Made by a program: the position numbers and the translations under genes. From assembly GCA_028571685.1 (NCBI GenBank), contig CM053141.1, forward strand, positions 70,603,833 to 70,667,832: 64,000 nucleotides of DNA, given 5' to 3'. The notes under the pieces were generated by a model, which was not told where the DNA came from, ran no database searches, and worked only from the letters and a program-made list of their open reading frames with translations. This document shows positions 1-12,961 of the stretch, in pieces. Source of the stretch: Heterohyrax brucei. Lineage: Eukaryota; Chordata; Mammalia; Hyracoidea; Procaviidae. Each line of letters opens with the position of its first letter. The first letter of the stretch is position 1.

Positions 1-230
1 TTTAAATGTTTTCCCATGATAGATATTATGTCAGTGCTGATAGCAGTGAATGGCACCAAGGGATTAGTTAACAATAAAGAAGGGTTCAGTCTCGTTAGAG
101 CTCTGGAGTCAGACCTGGCTTGCCTGCTAGACCTGCCACTTGATTAGCTTAATAACTGGTGAAACAGGACAATGTACAGAGTATACCTTTTAGAACTGTT
201 AAATTAGATAGTTCATGAAAGCACTGGTCC

Positions 231-3200
231 GTGTTGGTAGGTACCATCAAGTCAATTCCAGCTAATAGTGACCCTGTGGACAACAGAACAGGACACTGCT
301 GGATATTGAGCCGTCCTGGTAATCATTATGCTTGAGTTCATTGTTGCAACCATTGTGTCAGCCCATTTCCTTGAAACTGTGCCTCTTTCCTGCTGTTTAC
401 TGAGCACATCGTGCTTCTCCAGGGACTGATCCCTCTTTATGACACGTGTGAAGTCTGTGAAATGAAGTCTCGCCATCTTTGCCTCTAAGAAACGTTCTGG
501 CGGTACATACTTCTAAAACAGATATGTTTGTTCTGGCAATCCATGACCAACAGCATAATTCAAAGGCATCAATTCCTTTTTTGATTTTCCTTATTCATTG
601 TTTAGATTTCACGTGCATGTGAGACACTTAAAAACATCATGGTTTGGGTCAGGCATACCTTAGTCCTTTAAAGTGGTATCTTTGCCTTTTAACACATTAA
701 AGAGAAATTTACCAGAATATTTGCCTGGCGCAATGCATTTTTAGATTTCTTGATTGCTGCTTCCATGGACATTGATTTTTTGACCCAAATAAAATGAAAT
801 GTTTGACAACTTCAGTATTTTCTATTTATTGCGATAGTGCTTACTGATCCAGTTGTGAAGATTGTTGTCTTTTATTTTGAGGTATAATCTATACTGAAGG
901 CTGTGATCTGTGTCCTTTAGTAAGTGCTTCAGGTCCTCCTCACATTCAGCAAGCAAGGTGGTATCCTCTGCGTGTTGAATGTGGTTAATGAGTCTTCCTC
1001 CAGTCCTGATGCCCCGTTCTTCATGTAGTCCATCTTCCCGAGTTATTTGTTCCCTGTACCAGTTGGGTAAGTATGGTGAAAGCATGCAATCCTGATACAT
1101 GCCTTTCTTGACTTTAAACCACACAATGTTACCTGGTTCTGTTCAAAAAACTGCCTCCTGATCAAAGTACAGGTTCCTCATAAGCACAACTAGGAATTCT
1201 GGAACTCCTGTTCTTCTGAGTGTTATCCGTAAGTTGCTGTGATCCACACAATAAATAAAAACAGAGGTAAACATCTTTCTAGTCTTGTGTGCTTTCAGCC
1301 AGGATCCCTCTAATAGCAGCAGTGAGATCCCTCATTCCATGTCCTTTTCTGAATCTGGCTTGAAGGTCTGACAGTTCATGTTGAGGTACGGCTGTAATTG
1401 CGTTTGAATTATCATTAGCCAAATTTTACTTGCAGGTGATGATGATATTGCTTGATAATTTCCACATTCTGCTGAATTACTTTTCTTTGGAGTGAGTACA
1501 GATATGAATGTCTTCCAGTCAGTTGGCCAGGTAGCCATCTTCCAAATTTGTTGGCATAGATGAGTGAGTACTTCCAGCACTGCATCTGTTGGTTTAAACA
1601 TCTCTGTTGGTATTCTGTTAATTCCCACATCCTTGTTTTTTGCCAAGGGTTTCATTGAAGCTTGGACATCTTCCTTTGGTACCATCAGTTCTTGATCATA
1701 TGCCATCTCCTGACGTGGCTGGATGTCAACTCATTCTTGTGGTACAGTGACTCTGTATTCCTTGCATGTTCTTTTGGTACTTGTCACATCATTTAGTCTT
1801 TTCCCTCCGGAATCCTTCAGTATTGCAACATGAGGCTTGAGTTTTTTCAGCTTAAGAAATGCGAGTGTGTTCTTTGCTTTTTGTTTTCTATCTACAAGTG
1901 TCTGCAAGTTTCGTTATAGTAACGTTTTACTTTGTCTTCTCAAGCTAACCTTGAAATCTTTTCTTCAGCTCTTTTATGTCATCCTTTCTTTCTTTTGCTT
2001 TAATTATTCCACATTCCAGAACAACTTTCAGAATCTCCTCTGGCTTTTATTTTGCTCTTTTCTTCCTTATCTTTTTAATGACATCTTGTTTTCTTGATGT
2101 GTGATGTCCTTGATATCATTTCACACCTTCGTTGGTCTTCAGTCATTAGTGTTCAGTGCATCAAATCTTTTCTTTAGATGGTCTCTAAATTTAGTTGGGC
2201 TGTATTTAAAGTCATACTTTGGCTCTTGCTGAGTTGTTCTTATTTTCTTCAACTTTAACGTGACTTGCATATGAGCACTTGATGGTCTCTTCCCCAGTAG
2301 GCCCCTGCCTTTTTCCTGATGGACGATATTTCTGTTCCTTTCCAAAGATGTAGTCTGTTAGATTTCTGTGTATTTCATTTGGTGAAGTCCATGTGTCTAG
2401 TTGCTGTTTATGTTACTGAAAAAAGGTAATTGCAGTAAAGAAGTCACTGATGTCACAAATTCTGTCATTTGGTATTCAGTGTCCTTTCTATCACCATTGC
2501 CGTATTTTGCACTGCCAATCTTTCTGTTTCCAGCTATTTCATTCTAATCACCAGTAATTATCGATGCATCTTAATTGCATGTTTGATCATTTTAGACTGC
2601 AGGAATTGGTAAAAATCGATAATTTATTCATCTTTGGCCTTAGTGGTTGGTGTGTAAATTTGGAAAGTAGTTGTATTAAGTGGTCTTCCTCATAGGCACA
2701 CACATATTGTTGTATCTTTAGCAGTGTTGTGCTTCGGGATAGATCTTGAAATGTTGTTTTTATGAGGAATGTGATTCCATTCTTCTTCAGTTTCTCATTC
2801 CTGGCATGGTAGACCATATGATTATCTGATGCAGAATGGCCAATACGAGTCCATTTCAACTCATTAATGCCTAGGATATTGATGTTTATGTGTTCCATTT
2901 CATTTTTGACAATTTCCCTATGTTCGTATTTTGTACATTCTACCTTCTGATTATTAATGGGTATTCACAGCAGTTTCTTCTCATTCGGGGTTCTGCCATA
3001 TCAACAAAGGCCCAAGAACTTGATTCCATCCACGTCATTAAGGTGGACTCCACTTGAGGAGGTAGCTCTTCCCCAGTCATCTTTTTAGTGTCTTGCAACC
3101 CGAGAGGCTCATCTTTGAGCACTATATCAGACAGTGTTCTCTTGGTATTCATCAGGTTTTTACTGGCTAATTTTTTCAGAAGCAGACCACCAGATCCTTC

Positions 3201-3304
3201 TTCCTAGCCTGTTTTAGTTTGGAAGCTCAGCTGAAACTTGTCTACCATGGATGGCCCTGCTGGTATTTGAACAGTGGTGGTATAGCTTCTAGCATCACAG
3301 TAAC
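231..3304 (-). mobile_element. RTE-clade (BovB-like) LINE, nearly full length, degraded
   Basis: Non-LTR retrotransposon on the minus strand. It once encoded one polyprotein, an AP-type endonuclease followed by a reverse transcriptase, which inserts by target-primed reverse transcription. Visible pieces in element order: endonuclease start at 2898-2587 (MEHININILGINELKW), a linker at 2345-2139, RT finger/palm at 1706-1332 (KNKDVGINRIPTEMF, QQIWKMATWPTDWK, LTPKKSNSAECGNY), the catalytic region at 1124-822, and the C-terminal tail at 476-252. Stops and frameshifts separate all of them. The YADD-type catalytic box reads HAED in a context of HAEDTTLLAECEEDLKHLL, so the copy is dead. The 5' end (complement of 'agcatcacagtaac') matches the starts of the copies at 36521 and 53993, which supports full length. 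The 3' tail is the AfroSINE-like 'aattgacttgatggtacc' motif. Clade assignment is from remembered family motifs; subfamily not determined. Confidence 0.88.
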
Positions 3305-3321
3305 ACACAAGCCCCCATAGT

Positions 3322-3400
3322 ACAAACCAGAACCCCAAACCTGTTACCTTCAAGTCGATTCCAACTCATAGCAATCCTATAGATGTGAGAAACTGACAAA
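3322..3400 (-). repeat. AfroSINE 3' fragment
   Basis: The stretch 'caagtcgattccaactcat' followed by 'agcaatcctatag' is the reverse complement of an AfroSINE tail. It lies just beyond the 5' end of the neighbouring RTE. Only the 3' end remains. Confidence 0.7.
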
Positions 3401-4350
3401 TGCTTGGAAATAGATGTTATATATTCTTGTTCTTGCCTGAGAGCACCATAGGTAACAACTTAATTATAATTCGAGATGGGAGGGCTCAAGTAGTTACATA
3501 AATAACTGAAAAAAGCCATCTAGTTTTTTATTCTTTACCTTTGAAAATGGTATGTGTTTGTCATAATTTGGATGGGTCTTTGGCTTGGCTTTGGCTTGGT
3601 AACAGATAGCTGTGTGGATGGAATAGAAGATGGGAGGGGATGATGGGAGCAATGGAAGAAAAGAGGACCCACTGGGGGAGACCTAGCACCAGGAATCATT
3701 TTGATCAGAAAATAAGATTTTGAATTATATTAATGGGAATTCTCTTCATTGTAGTTGGTAAGAAGTTGTCTCATTGTGCCAGAATATGATCTCTTCCTTT
3801 TTTCTTGATTGTAGCAGCATCATTTTGGCTGCTATTTAAAAAATTAAACTCTTTTATTTACCCTCATGAAGACAATGGTAATATAGTAATAGAATTTTTG
3901 TCTTCCGTACATGACACCTGGTTTTGATTCCTGGCCATTGCATCTTATGTAAAGCCAACATTGTTAGTTGCATGCTGGTATGATGTGTACCTTCCAGATA
4001 AAGTAGAACTAAGAAGGGAATCTTGGTGGTCTCTGTCTGATTCAGCCAGTGAAAACCTTGTGGAGTACAATGGTCAGATCTACAAGTGATTATGAAATGA
4101 TATAGTCCTCGGCAACACTTAGTTCTGTTGTTTATGTGGTCACCATGAAAACAGAGGCCTGCTTGACAGCAGCTACCAGTAACACTGTGGCCCTAGCTCT
4201 AGATATGAAGTTAACAGCTCTCGCATAACTGAGGTTGAAGCAAGAATGCTGTCCTAAGAAGAGTTAACTTGTGGATGCCCCTTTACAATTTATTTATTGG
4301 GTTTGACCATTACTTTGATTCTTTGGAACATTATATGTTTTCTGCTACCT
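3401..4350. other. Non-coding stretch, no recognised element
   Basis: AT-rich sequence with no convincing reading frame or repeat that I recognise. A short direct repeat 'tttggcttggctttggcttgg' lies near 3581. The right end carries one copy of the target duplication of the following L1. Confidence 0.4.
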
Positions 4351-4361
4351 CATGACCACTT
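4351..4361. repeat. Target-site duplication of the L1, 3' side
   Basis: 'catgaccactt' occurs directly before the poly(T) that represents the L1 poly(A) tail, and again at 11520-11530 beyond the L1 5' end. The exact 11-bp match marks both ends of one target-primed insertion. Confidence 0.9.
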
Positions 4362-5489
4362 TTTTTTTTTTAATTATGACTGAGTGAAAATGTACATTCC
4401 TGTATAAATTTACATGCCCACCTATCTGCAGCTTCCACTGGTCTCCCTGCCCGGTGACAGCACGCTATTCCTCTCTGCTCCATACATGTCTCATCTTCCC
4501 AACAGTCTCCTTTCCCCTCCTCTCCACCCTCTCCCCTTACTCCAGCCGGAGGTCAGCAGGATGATATCCTATAGATGCATAGAACCATAAAGTGCATCTG
4601 TATATGGTCACTCTGCATCGCCAAGTCCAATCCATTCATGTCTGAAGAGTGGACCTTTATTATGATTCATGTGCAAGGGCAGCATCAGGGCCTGGGGCTA
4701 TGCTCCCAGGGGAACCCTGAAGCTGCTGGACCATCAATTGCAGTCTTTTAGTGGAGATCTCAGAGTGTACCCCTTTTTATTCTTGTGTTGCCAGTGAGAC
4801 TCAACTTAGTGAGCTACATCGCGGCTATCACTGTTGGTGGCCGGGCACCATCCGGTTCTTCTGGTCTCAAGTCAACGTAGGCACCCCCTCATGTGGGTCT
4901 CTCTATCTTCTGGGTTGTCTTTATCCCATGTCATTTTGATCCTTGGTGAGCATCCGTTCCTGCTGAGTTGGGACCATTTGCTGTGCGCTTGGATGGCAGC
5001 TTGGCAGGTTTTAAGGCTCCAGATGCCACTCACCAATACGGGGTGCAGAGAGCCCTCTTAGCAAAACGCTAGTTCTGCCAATTAGCCTCGATTTTGCCTA
5101 AGAGCATGGTCCCTGCCCCCTGCCCCAGCTACTCTGTCCTTGCAATATTGGGTTAAGATGAAAGGAGTATTCAAGTTATGTTGAAGTCCACTTAATATTG
5201 TTCTTGTTTCTAATATGTGCTATCACCGATTTCACCCAACCAAATTTCTAGCAACTGTCCAATCTAAACCCTGCCCCCCTTGCCCTTCCTCTCTCCCCTT
5301 CCTTGCAGCTGTCAAAGAGTCTTTTCTTCTATACATAAGTCTGTTTTTGAGATCTTATCGTAGGGGTCTCATACAATATTTGTCCTTTTGTCGCTGACTA
5401 CTTTCACTCAACATAATGTCTTCCAGTTCAAACCAGGTTATGAGATGTTTCCTGGAAAAATTATTATTCTTTGTCATTGCATAGTGCTA

Positions 5490-8400
5490 CATTGAGTATA
5501 TATACCATAGTTTACCTATCCATTCCTCTGTTGTTGGGCATCTGGGTTGATTCCATCTTTTTGCTATCTTTTTGCTATCGTGGACTGTGATAAACATTCT
5601 TGTGCATGTGTCTGTTGGTGTGAAAGGCCTTGATTCTGTAGGATGTATTACAAGTAGTGAAATTACTGGGTCAATTGGTATATCTATATCCATTTTTTTT
5701 AAGGAAGTGCCAGATTGCTTTTTAAAGAGGCTGGACCATTTTGCAACCCCACCAACAGTATAGGAGAGTTCCACTTTCTACACAGCCTCTCCAGCATTTG
5801 TTGTTTTGTGTGTTTTGGATCATGGCCAACCTTGTTGGGATAAGATAGTATCTCATTGTAATTTTGATATGAATTTCTTTAATAACTAAAGATCGTGAAC
5901 ATGGCCACATGTGTTTTTTGGCTGCCTGGATCTCCTCTTTAGAGAAATGTCTGTCCATCTCCTTTGCCCATTGCTTAATTGGATGATTAATCTTCTTCGT
6001 ATTGATATTTAGTAGTACCTTATAGATTATGGAGATCAGGTGTCAGTCTGACATAGAGTTGCCAAATATTTTTTCTGTAGGTGTTCTTTTAATTCTATTA
6101 GTAAAGTCTTTGATGAGGAAAAGTGTTTGATTCTTAATAGTTCCCGTTTATCTATTTTCTCTTCAGTTAATTGTGGTTTGTGTGACAGATTTTGAAGTCT
6201 GTCTATGTTGTGTATTAAAACTTCTATTGTTGTTCCTACCTTTTCTTGGATGAGCTTTATAATTTTCGATTTGATATTTAGATCTTTTATCCAGTTGGAG
6301 TTGGTTTTTGTATAAGGTGTAAGATAGGGATCTTGTTTCACTTTATTGCAGATGGGTATCCAATTTTGCCAGCACCATTTGTTGAAGATACTGTTTTTAC
6401 CCCAGTTTAATGTCTTAGGGCCTTTGTTGAATATCAGCTGTTCATAGGCAGGTGGTGTCATCTCTGGGGTCTCAATTCTGTTCCATTGATCAGTCTGTTC
6501 TTGTACCAGTACTAGGTTGTTTTGACCACTGTGGCAGTGTAATATGTTCTAAGGTCGGGTAATGAGAGGCCTCCCAGTGTGTTCTTCTTCTTTAGTAGTA
6601 CGTTACTTATCCGGGGCTTCTTCCCTTTCCAAACAAAATTGGTGATTTGTTTCTCAATCTCATTAAAAAAGGATGCTGAAACTTGTATTGGGATTGCATT
6701 ATATAAGTAGCTTGCTTTGGGTAAAATAGATGTTTTCCCAATGTTAAGCCTTCCTATCCATGAGCAGGGTAGGTTTTTCCATTTATCTAAGTCTCTCTTA
6801 GTTTCTTGTAGTAAAGGCTTGTCATTCTCTTTGTAAGGATCTGTTATTTCTCTGGTTATATTAATTCCTAGATACTTTATCTTCTTAGAGGCTATAGTAA
6901 GTGGTATTGATTTGATGATTTCTTCATTAACAGTCTCATTGGTATAAAGGAATCCTACTGATTTACTTATGTTTATCTTGTATCCTGAGACTTTGCTGAA
7001 CTCTTCTATCAGTTTGAGTAGTTTCCTTATAGATTCTGTGGAATTCTCTGCATATACAATCATATCATAAGCAAACAGGGAGATTTTGACTTCTTTGCTG
7101 ATGCAGATGCCCTTTATTTCTTGGTCTTGTCTACTTGCTCTGGCTAGAACTTCTAGTACAACGTTGAATAGGAGAGGTGAGAGTGGGCATCCTTGTCTTG
7201 TTCCTGTTCTCAAGGGAACGTTTTTCAGTCTCTCTCCATTCAGGATGATGTAGGCAGTTGGCTTTGTATAAATGGCCCTTATTGCGTTGAGGAATTTTCC
7301 GTCTATGTGTATTTTGGTAAGAGTTTTTAGCATGAATGGGTGTTGAACTTTATTAAATGCCTTTTCTGCACCAGTGGACAAAATCAGGTGATTCTTGTCT
7401 TTTGTGATATTTATGTGGTTAATCACATTGTTTTTCTGATGTTTAAGCAGTCTTGCATCCCCAGTATGAATCCAACTTGGACATGATGGATTTTTTTTTT
7501 TTTTTGATGTGGTGTTGTATTCTATTGGCAAGAATTTTGTTGAAGATTTTTGCATCTAGATGCATGAGTGATACCGCTCTGTAGTTCTTTTTTGTTGGGT
7601 CTTTCCCTGGCTTTGGTATCAGGGTTATACTGGCTTCATAGAATGAGTTTGGGAGTACTCCTTCCCTTTCTATGCTGTGAAATAGTCTCAGTGGTATTGG
7701 AGATACCTCTTCTCTAAAAGCTTGGTAGAATTCTGCAGTGAAGCCATCTGGGCCCGGGCTTTTTTTGGTTTGCAGTTTTTTGATGACATTTTCAGTCTTT
7801 CCTTTGTGATGAGTTTATTAAGTTGTTCTGCCTCACGTTGTGATAAATTGGATATGTTGTATGAATCAAGGAATTAGTCCATTTCCTGTAGGCTTTCAAA
7901 TTTGTTAGAGTACAGTCTTTCATAGTATTCTGTTATGGTATTTTTGATTTCTGTTGGATCTGTTGTGACAACTCCCCTCTCATTTCTAATTGGGGTTATT
8001 TGTTTCCTTTCCTGCTTTTCTTTAGTAAGGTTAGCCAGTGGTTTGTCAATTTTGTTGATCTTTTCAAAAAACCAGCTTTTGGTCTTTTCAATTGTTTTTC
8101 TATTCTCTAGTTCATTTAGCTCTGCTCTAATCTTTATGATCGAGTTTCTTCTGGTGCCCAAGGGGTTCTTCTGTTGTTCTCTCTCTACTTGTTCAAGCTG
8201 TAGGGTTAGTTCATTGATTTGGTTTCTTCTTCCTTCCAGATATGTGCGTTTATGGAGATAAACAGACCTGTGAGCACTGCTTTGGTTGTATCCCATAGGT
8301 TCAGGTAGGAGTGTTTTCATTCTCATCAGAATCTGTAAATTTCTTTATTTTATCCTTGATTTCTTCTATAACCCATGTTTTTTTTGAGCAAGCTGTTGTT

Positions 8401-9156
8401 CAGTTTCCAAGAGTTCCACTTTCTATCTATGTGTTTTCTGCTACTGATTTCAACTTTGATGGCTTTATGATCTGAGAAGATGCTTTGTAGTAATTCAGTG
8501 GTATGGATTTTGTTGAGAATTGTATTATGTCCCCACACATGGTCAGTTCTGGAGAATGTTCCATATGTACTGGAGAGGAAGGTGTAGTTGTCCACTGATG
8601 GGTGGAAAGTTCTGTGTATATCCCTGAGGTTTACTTGGTTGTTTGTGGCAATGAGGTCTTCTGTATCTTTACTGAGCTTTTTTTCTAGATGATCTGTCCA
8701 GTATAGAGAGTCTAGTGTTGAAGTCTCCCACTATTATTGTGGAATAATCTAACTCTTTTTTGAGTGTTATCAGTGTTTCTTCGATGTGTTTTGGTGCTGT
8801 GATGTTAGGTGCATAAATATTTAATATAGTTAAGTCTTGCTTGTGTACTGAATCTTTCATGAATAAATAGTGTTCATCTTTGTCCATGATGGTGGATTTT
8901 ACATTAAAATTGGTTTTGTCTGAGATTAGAATTGCCACATCTGCTCTTCTTGTTCATTGTTAGCTTGATATATATTCTTCCATCCTTTAATTTTCAGTTT
9001 GTTCCTATCTTTAGGTCTAAAATGAGTTTCTTGTAGACAACATGTGGATGGGTCATGTCTTTTGATCCAAGATGTTACTTGATGTCTCTTTACTGGAACA
9101 TTCAGTCCATTCACGTTCAGTGTAATTATTGATAGGTATGTGTTCACTGCTGCCAT
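5490..9156 (-). pseudogene. L1 ORF2p (endonuclease-reverse transcriptase), disrupted
   Basis: Start at 9156 (MAAVNTYLSIITLNVNGLNV), a canonical L1 endonuclease opening. Endonuclease pieces: 9156-8926 (CCLQETHFRPKDRNKLKIKG), 8938-8669 (ILNIYAPNITAPKHIEETL, VGDFNT), 8595-8350. Linker 8326-7874. Reverse transcriptase in one 347-codon run at 7555-6512 with [20 protein letters not shown] and LGINITREI. The catalytic box that should read FADD reads FAYD, replacing the first Asp with Tyr. C-terminal pieces at 6461-6036 (ILNWGKNSIFNKWCWQNW-like zone), 5958-5722 and 5774-5487. At least six frame changes break it. Total span of about 1,220 codons is near normal for L1 ORF2. Needs ORF1p for cis activity; both are dead here. 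Confidence 0.92.
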
Positions 9157-9575
9157 TGTGATATGTTTATTTTTGTGTGGATGTTTTCTCTGTTGTCCTT
9201 ATCAGTCTGTTGTGGGACATTCTTTTTTGTGAGTTGAATTTTCACCTTTTTCAGAGCTGGTTTTGTAGTTGTTGAGACTCCTGTGTTACATTTCTTGATA
9301 TGGTATGTTACATCTTTGTTGTGCTTTACGAGTGCCCCAATGATCCCCCTTAATAAAAAATATAAACCTCATTTTAATTACTACCAGTCTTATCATCTTC
9401 CTCTCCATCTGGAAGGACTGTAACGACTGTAGTACATCCCTCTTTTAATATGATGACACCATAGTTTTCATGATAGTCACTGGATAGTTTCTTTCAGCAT
9501 TAAAGCTGTGATTGAATTTGGAGCCTTCCCTAACTGAATAGAGTTCTGAGTGATGTGTTATTCTGAAATATAAAG

Positions 9576-10522
9576 TTAGTGGTTTTGTTCTTCTAAGTCA
9601 AAGCCAAGAACTTCTTTCAGTATTACTTGTACTTTTGGTTTGGCTTTTACAAAGTCTCTGAGTTTCTGTTTATCTGGGACTGTCTTAATTTCATTTTCAT
9701 ATTTGAAAGATAGTTTTGCAGGATATATAGTTCTTGGTTGGAAGTTCTTCTCCTTCAAGACTTTGAATGTGTCATGCCACTGTCTCTGTGCCAGCATGGT
9801 TTCTGCTGAGAAATCTGACGAGAGCCTACAGGGTTTCCCTCTGAGTGTTCGCTTTGTTTTGAGTCTTGCTGCCTTTAAGAGTTGCTGCTTATGTTTCATT
9901 TTGTTAAGCTTGATTATAATATGTCTTGGAGTCTTTCTTTTGAGATCTATATTGGGTGGTGTACGATATGCATCTGAGATGTCTATATTCTTTTCTTTCA
10001 TGATTTCTGGGAAGTTTTCTTTCAGCAGCTCAGCAACGATACTCTCTGTATTCTCAGATGTCTCATCCTGTTGAGGGACTCCAATGAATCAAAGGTTGTT
10101 CCTCTTAATAGAATCCCACATGCTTCTTCATTTTTCTTGTTTCTTTTTTCTGATTTGTCCTCACAAACACTGGCATCAGTAGCTCTGTCTTCCAAGTTAG
10201 AAATCCTTTTTTCCATTCGTTGCATTCTGTTTTCTTGGGTTTGCATGGAAGTTTCTATGTCTTTGATTTTGTTCTTGGTCTGTTGGATTTCAGAGTACTG
10301 GTGTTCCATCAGCTCAAACAGCTTGCTTAATTTTTCCTTTTGTTGTGCTGCATTTTGTATAAAGTCTAGAGGGGCTCTATATGTAATCATTTTATATTCA
10401 CCTTCTGATGATTTCAGAAGTTTCTTCATCTGGAAAACTCCTGGGTTGTTTTGTTTGGGAGCCTTCTGAAGCCGTGGGTGATTTCTTGTATGCGACAGTA
10501 TCTGTTGCTTTTTGGGTTTCAT
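9576..10522 (-). pseudogene. L1 ORF1p RNA-binding protein, disrupted
   Basis: Trimeric RNA chaperone that packages L1 RNA. Start at 10522 (MKPKKQQILSHTRNHPRLQK). Residues about 60-130 form the heptad-rich coiled coil, with KIKDIETSMQTQENRMQRME and KRISNLEDRATDA. The frame is lost near 10085, where a TGA and a one-base shift interrupt the start of the RRM. It resumes at 10001-9576 with the C-terminal domain (DAYRTPPNIDLKRKTPRHII, QRQWHDTFKVLKEKNFQPR, YPAKLSFKYENEIKTVPDKQ). The TGA probably replaced a CGA arginine by CpG decay (inference). Combined length of about 315 codons fits the family. Confidence 0.9.
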
Positions 10523-11519
10523 GTGAGTAAATAAAGGCTGGGAGAGATACTGTGAGGATGGACTGCAGGTATTTCTCTAGGCTGTCTTAAAATGTAAAAC
10601 AAAAGGTATCTGATGACTTCTGAAGTCAGTCAGGTTTTCAGGTGTAGAGGTCCATTTTCCCAACTGGCAAAGTAAGCACCTCTGTATCCAACCCCAGATG
10701 ATATGAAGTACTTCAAAATACAGCAATGCTACTGCCCTGTTTACCTCTGCTTACAGGGCCCAGCCTTAGGTGAAACTGTGTAAACTACTGCTTTTCTACC
10801 AGAAAAGCTCTGGCTCCCAAGAGAAGAAATAGATCCAGCTGTGGACACTGTATCTAAGATGACACTCTCCACACGGTCAGCAGAGAAAGGGGCTAAAGGT
10901 GCCGAGAGGTAGTGAGTCCTCAGTCTCTGTTGCCGGGCCCCCATTGTAGGCGTCACCGTGTAAACTACTGCTTTTCTGTTGGAGAAGCGGAGAAGCTCTG
11001 TCCTGTTTGCAGGCACTGGCTCCCAGGCTAAGAATTAGGTCCTGCTAAAATCTCCATATCCAACATGGCTTCCTGCACCCAGGCACTTTGGTTCCGTACA
11101 AACCCCGCTGTGACACTGATAAAGAGACAGGCCCAAAGTGGCTAGATGAACAGAGTCCTAAGTGTGGCTCTCAAAATATGGCAGTTTCACCTGCCTATCC
11201 CACCAGCAGTGCATCTGAGTCTAGCTGCTAGGCAAGACCCAGCTCCACCCTCTGGCCAAGACAGAGGAAAAAAAAAAGTCAAAATGGTGCTTTTACCTTC
11301 AGTCCGTGAGAGCCAGGGCTAGCCAGGAATGGGAGTCAGCGAAAGAGAGGAGGTCTTTTGTTCAGTGGTATGAAGTCCAAATTAACAGCCCTGTGCCATG
11401 TCCTGGGGGCTCACTAGGTGACCAGAAGGGTCCATTTCATTATCAGCTCAGGTCTTGGTTTCCAGAGGGATATAAGGAGACATGTGCTTAGTCTGCCATC
11501 TTGACTCTGCTCCACATTC
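10523..11519 (-). promoter_or_regulatory. L1 5' untranslated region
   Basis: About 1 kb upstream of ORF1, GC-richer than its surroundings, where an L1 internal RNA polymerase II promoter is expected. A segment containing 'gtaaactactgcttttct' occurs twice (near 10780 and 10962), each with adjoining similar sequence, which suggests an internal duplication in the leader. Promoter function is inferred from position, not from mapped sites. Confidence 0.7.
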
Positions 11520-11530
11520 CATGACCACTT

Positions 11531-12960
11531 GTATATAAAAAGTATGTGAGGTAGTAGCAGTAATTTCCAAATTAACCTAGCATGTGTGACTGACTTGATG
11601 CTGTTTCCACACTGCTGTCCTTACAAATACTGTCCTGTGCTATCTTAGCTGACTAGCCTTCAAGCCTTTCAGCTAGGATCGAGGCTGATAGTTCACCATT
11701 AGTGATGGAGGAAGAACGTTCCAAAAGATGACTTAGTTGGCATGCTGGTACCTTGGGAGCAGATGTCCCTGGTGTGTGAATCAGACCTAAAAACTGTGTT
11801 CCAGATGCTATAGATGGTCTGTCCAGGGAGATCATTAACGGCTGCATGTTCCCCAGAACTTGTCCTCCAGCTTTTTTTTTCCTGGCTCTAAGATAACCAT
11901 TGGGTCAAAGTTAAATTACTGTGTTCCTCATGGCACTTGTGGTGGACTGACATAGTTGTAGAAACTTGTATTCTGACTTGTCTGGCACTCAGCCATACTA
12001 TTTGTGATGAATGAAAAATTGAAGTGGAGGGTAGGATTTGTTCTGGAAAGGCAGGCTTGTTGAGTAAGTATCATGCTATTGGAGCACATCTTTCTTATTT
12101 TTCACCCTATTCTTTTAAATTTGCTCCTTTTAGTAGTACTAATGTGGCAGCCAGTTTTAAAAGGTACAGTGGAGTGAAGGGATATTTAAGGAAAGTGACT
12201 GGCTTCTGTTCCACACTTCTGATAGAAGCCAAAGCAGGACTTGCTGTGCAAAGCCTGTTTCAACATCTTGTTGTCCAACTAGGGCAGAGGTCTAAGTGAC
12301 AGTCTTTCTGCATGGCCATCCAGCCATGCCTGCCAGCAACACTTGAAGGCTGACAGTGAAACTGGAGGAATGGGAGGGAGTTGGCTGTATAACCACCTGG
12401 GGAAACCAGATAACTTTCTTACCTCTCAGTTATACCAGGAGCGTTTTTTTCTTTCTTAGTTCCATTCTCAAAGAGCAGTAGTTAATAATTCACATGTGGT
12501 TACCAATTAAGTAGAAATTTCTTTGAAAAAGTTAAATGTGTTTAGAAATCAGGTGCATAAATTTCTGGGGAAGGAATTTGAATATATATATGCATGTGTT
12601 ATGTGAGTGTGTGTATGTTTTATACATACATATTTGGCTGAAAGTCAGGGTTGAAGAATTGCCTAAAGAGCTAGCTGCCAGTCACATGTCTGATTAGTCA
12701 TGCATATGGAATGTGACAATTGCTGCAGTTGGCTATAAGCAGAAGGGGTTTTCATTTGCATCCCTATGTTCCTGGAAAGAGCAAGGGCTAGTGATTTATG
12801 AGAGTTTCAAGTGGGAGAGTGTGAGGGAGTGTTAGGAGGCAGGGTCATTTTCTCCATGATTTGGAAATGCTGCCGAGAGCCAGCAACTGACTGTGGTTAG
12901 TCTGCACCAGCTGCTCAGAGGCCATACTGAGCACTTGTGGGATATTAGAAGGGCATAATC
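11531..12960. other. Non-coding stretch, no recognised element
   Basis: Ordinary single-copy-looking DNA. A short AT/TG microsatellite lies near 12583-12632 ('atatatatatgcatgtgtta'). No credible exon was found: open frames here are short and lack family similarity. Confidence 0.4.
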
Positions 12961-12961
12961 T

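Larger units (their letters stand above)
4362..11519 (-). mobile_element. Full-length LINE-1, minus strand
   Basis: Complete 7.2-kb L1 in antisense orientation. Poly(A) tail shown as T-run at 4362-4371; 3'UTR to about 5490; ORF2 about 5490-9156; ORF1 9576-10522; 5'UTR of about 1 kb reaching 11519. The 5' end carries the complement of 'caagatggcagac', typical of L1 5' termini. An exact 11-bp duplication (4351-4361 and 11520-11530) flanks it, so neither end is truncated. Both ORFs carry stops and frameshifts, and one catalytic residue of ORF2 is changed, so it is not retrotransposition-competent. It may still have promoter or antisense-promoter activity from the 5'UTR; that is inference only. 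Confidence 0.95.

Noticed and set aside
7935-8261. Plus-strand 108-codon hydrophobic frame
   Set aside because: It is opposite the L1 ORF2 linker region, the same shadow effect.
9640-10469. Two long plus-strand open frames (144 and 132 codons)
   Set aside because: They lie opposite L1 ORF1 and are hydrophobic shadows of its lysine- and glutamate-rich codons.
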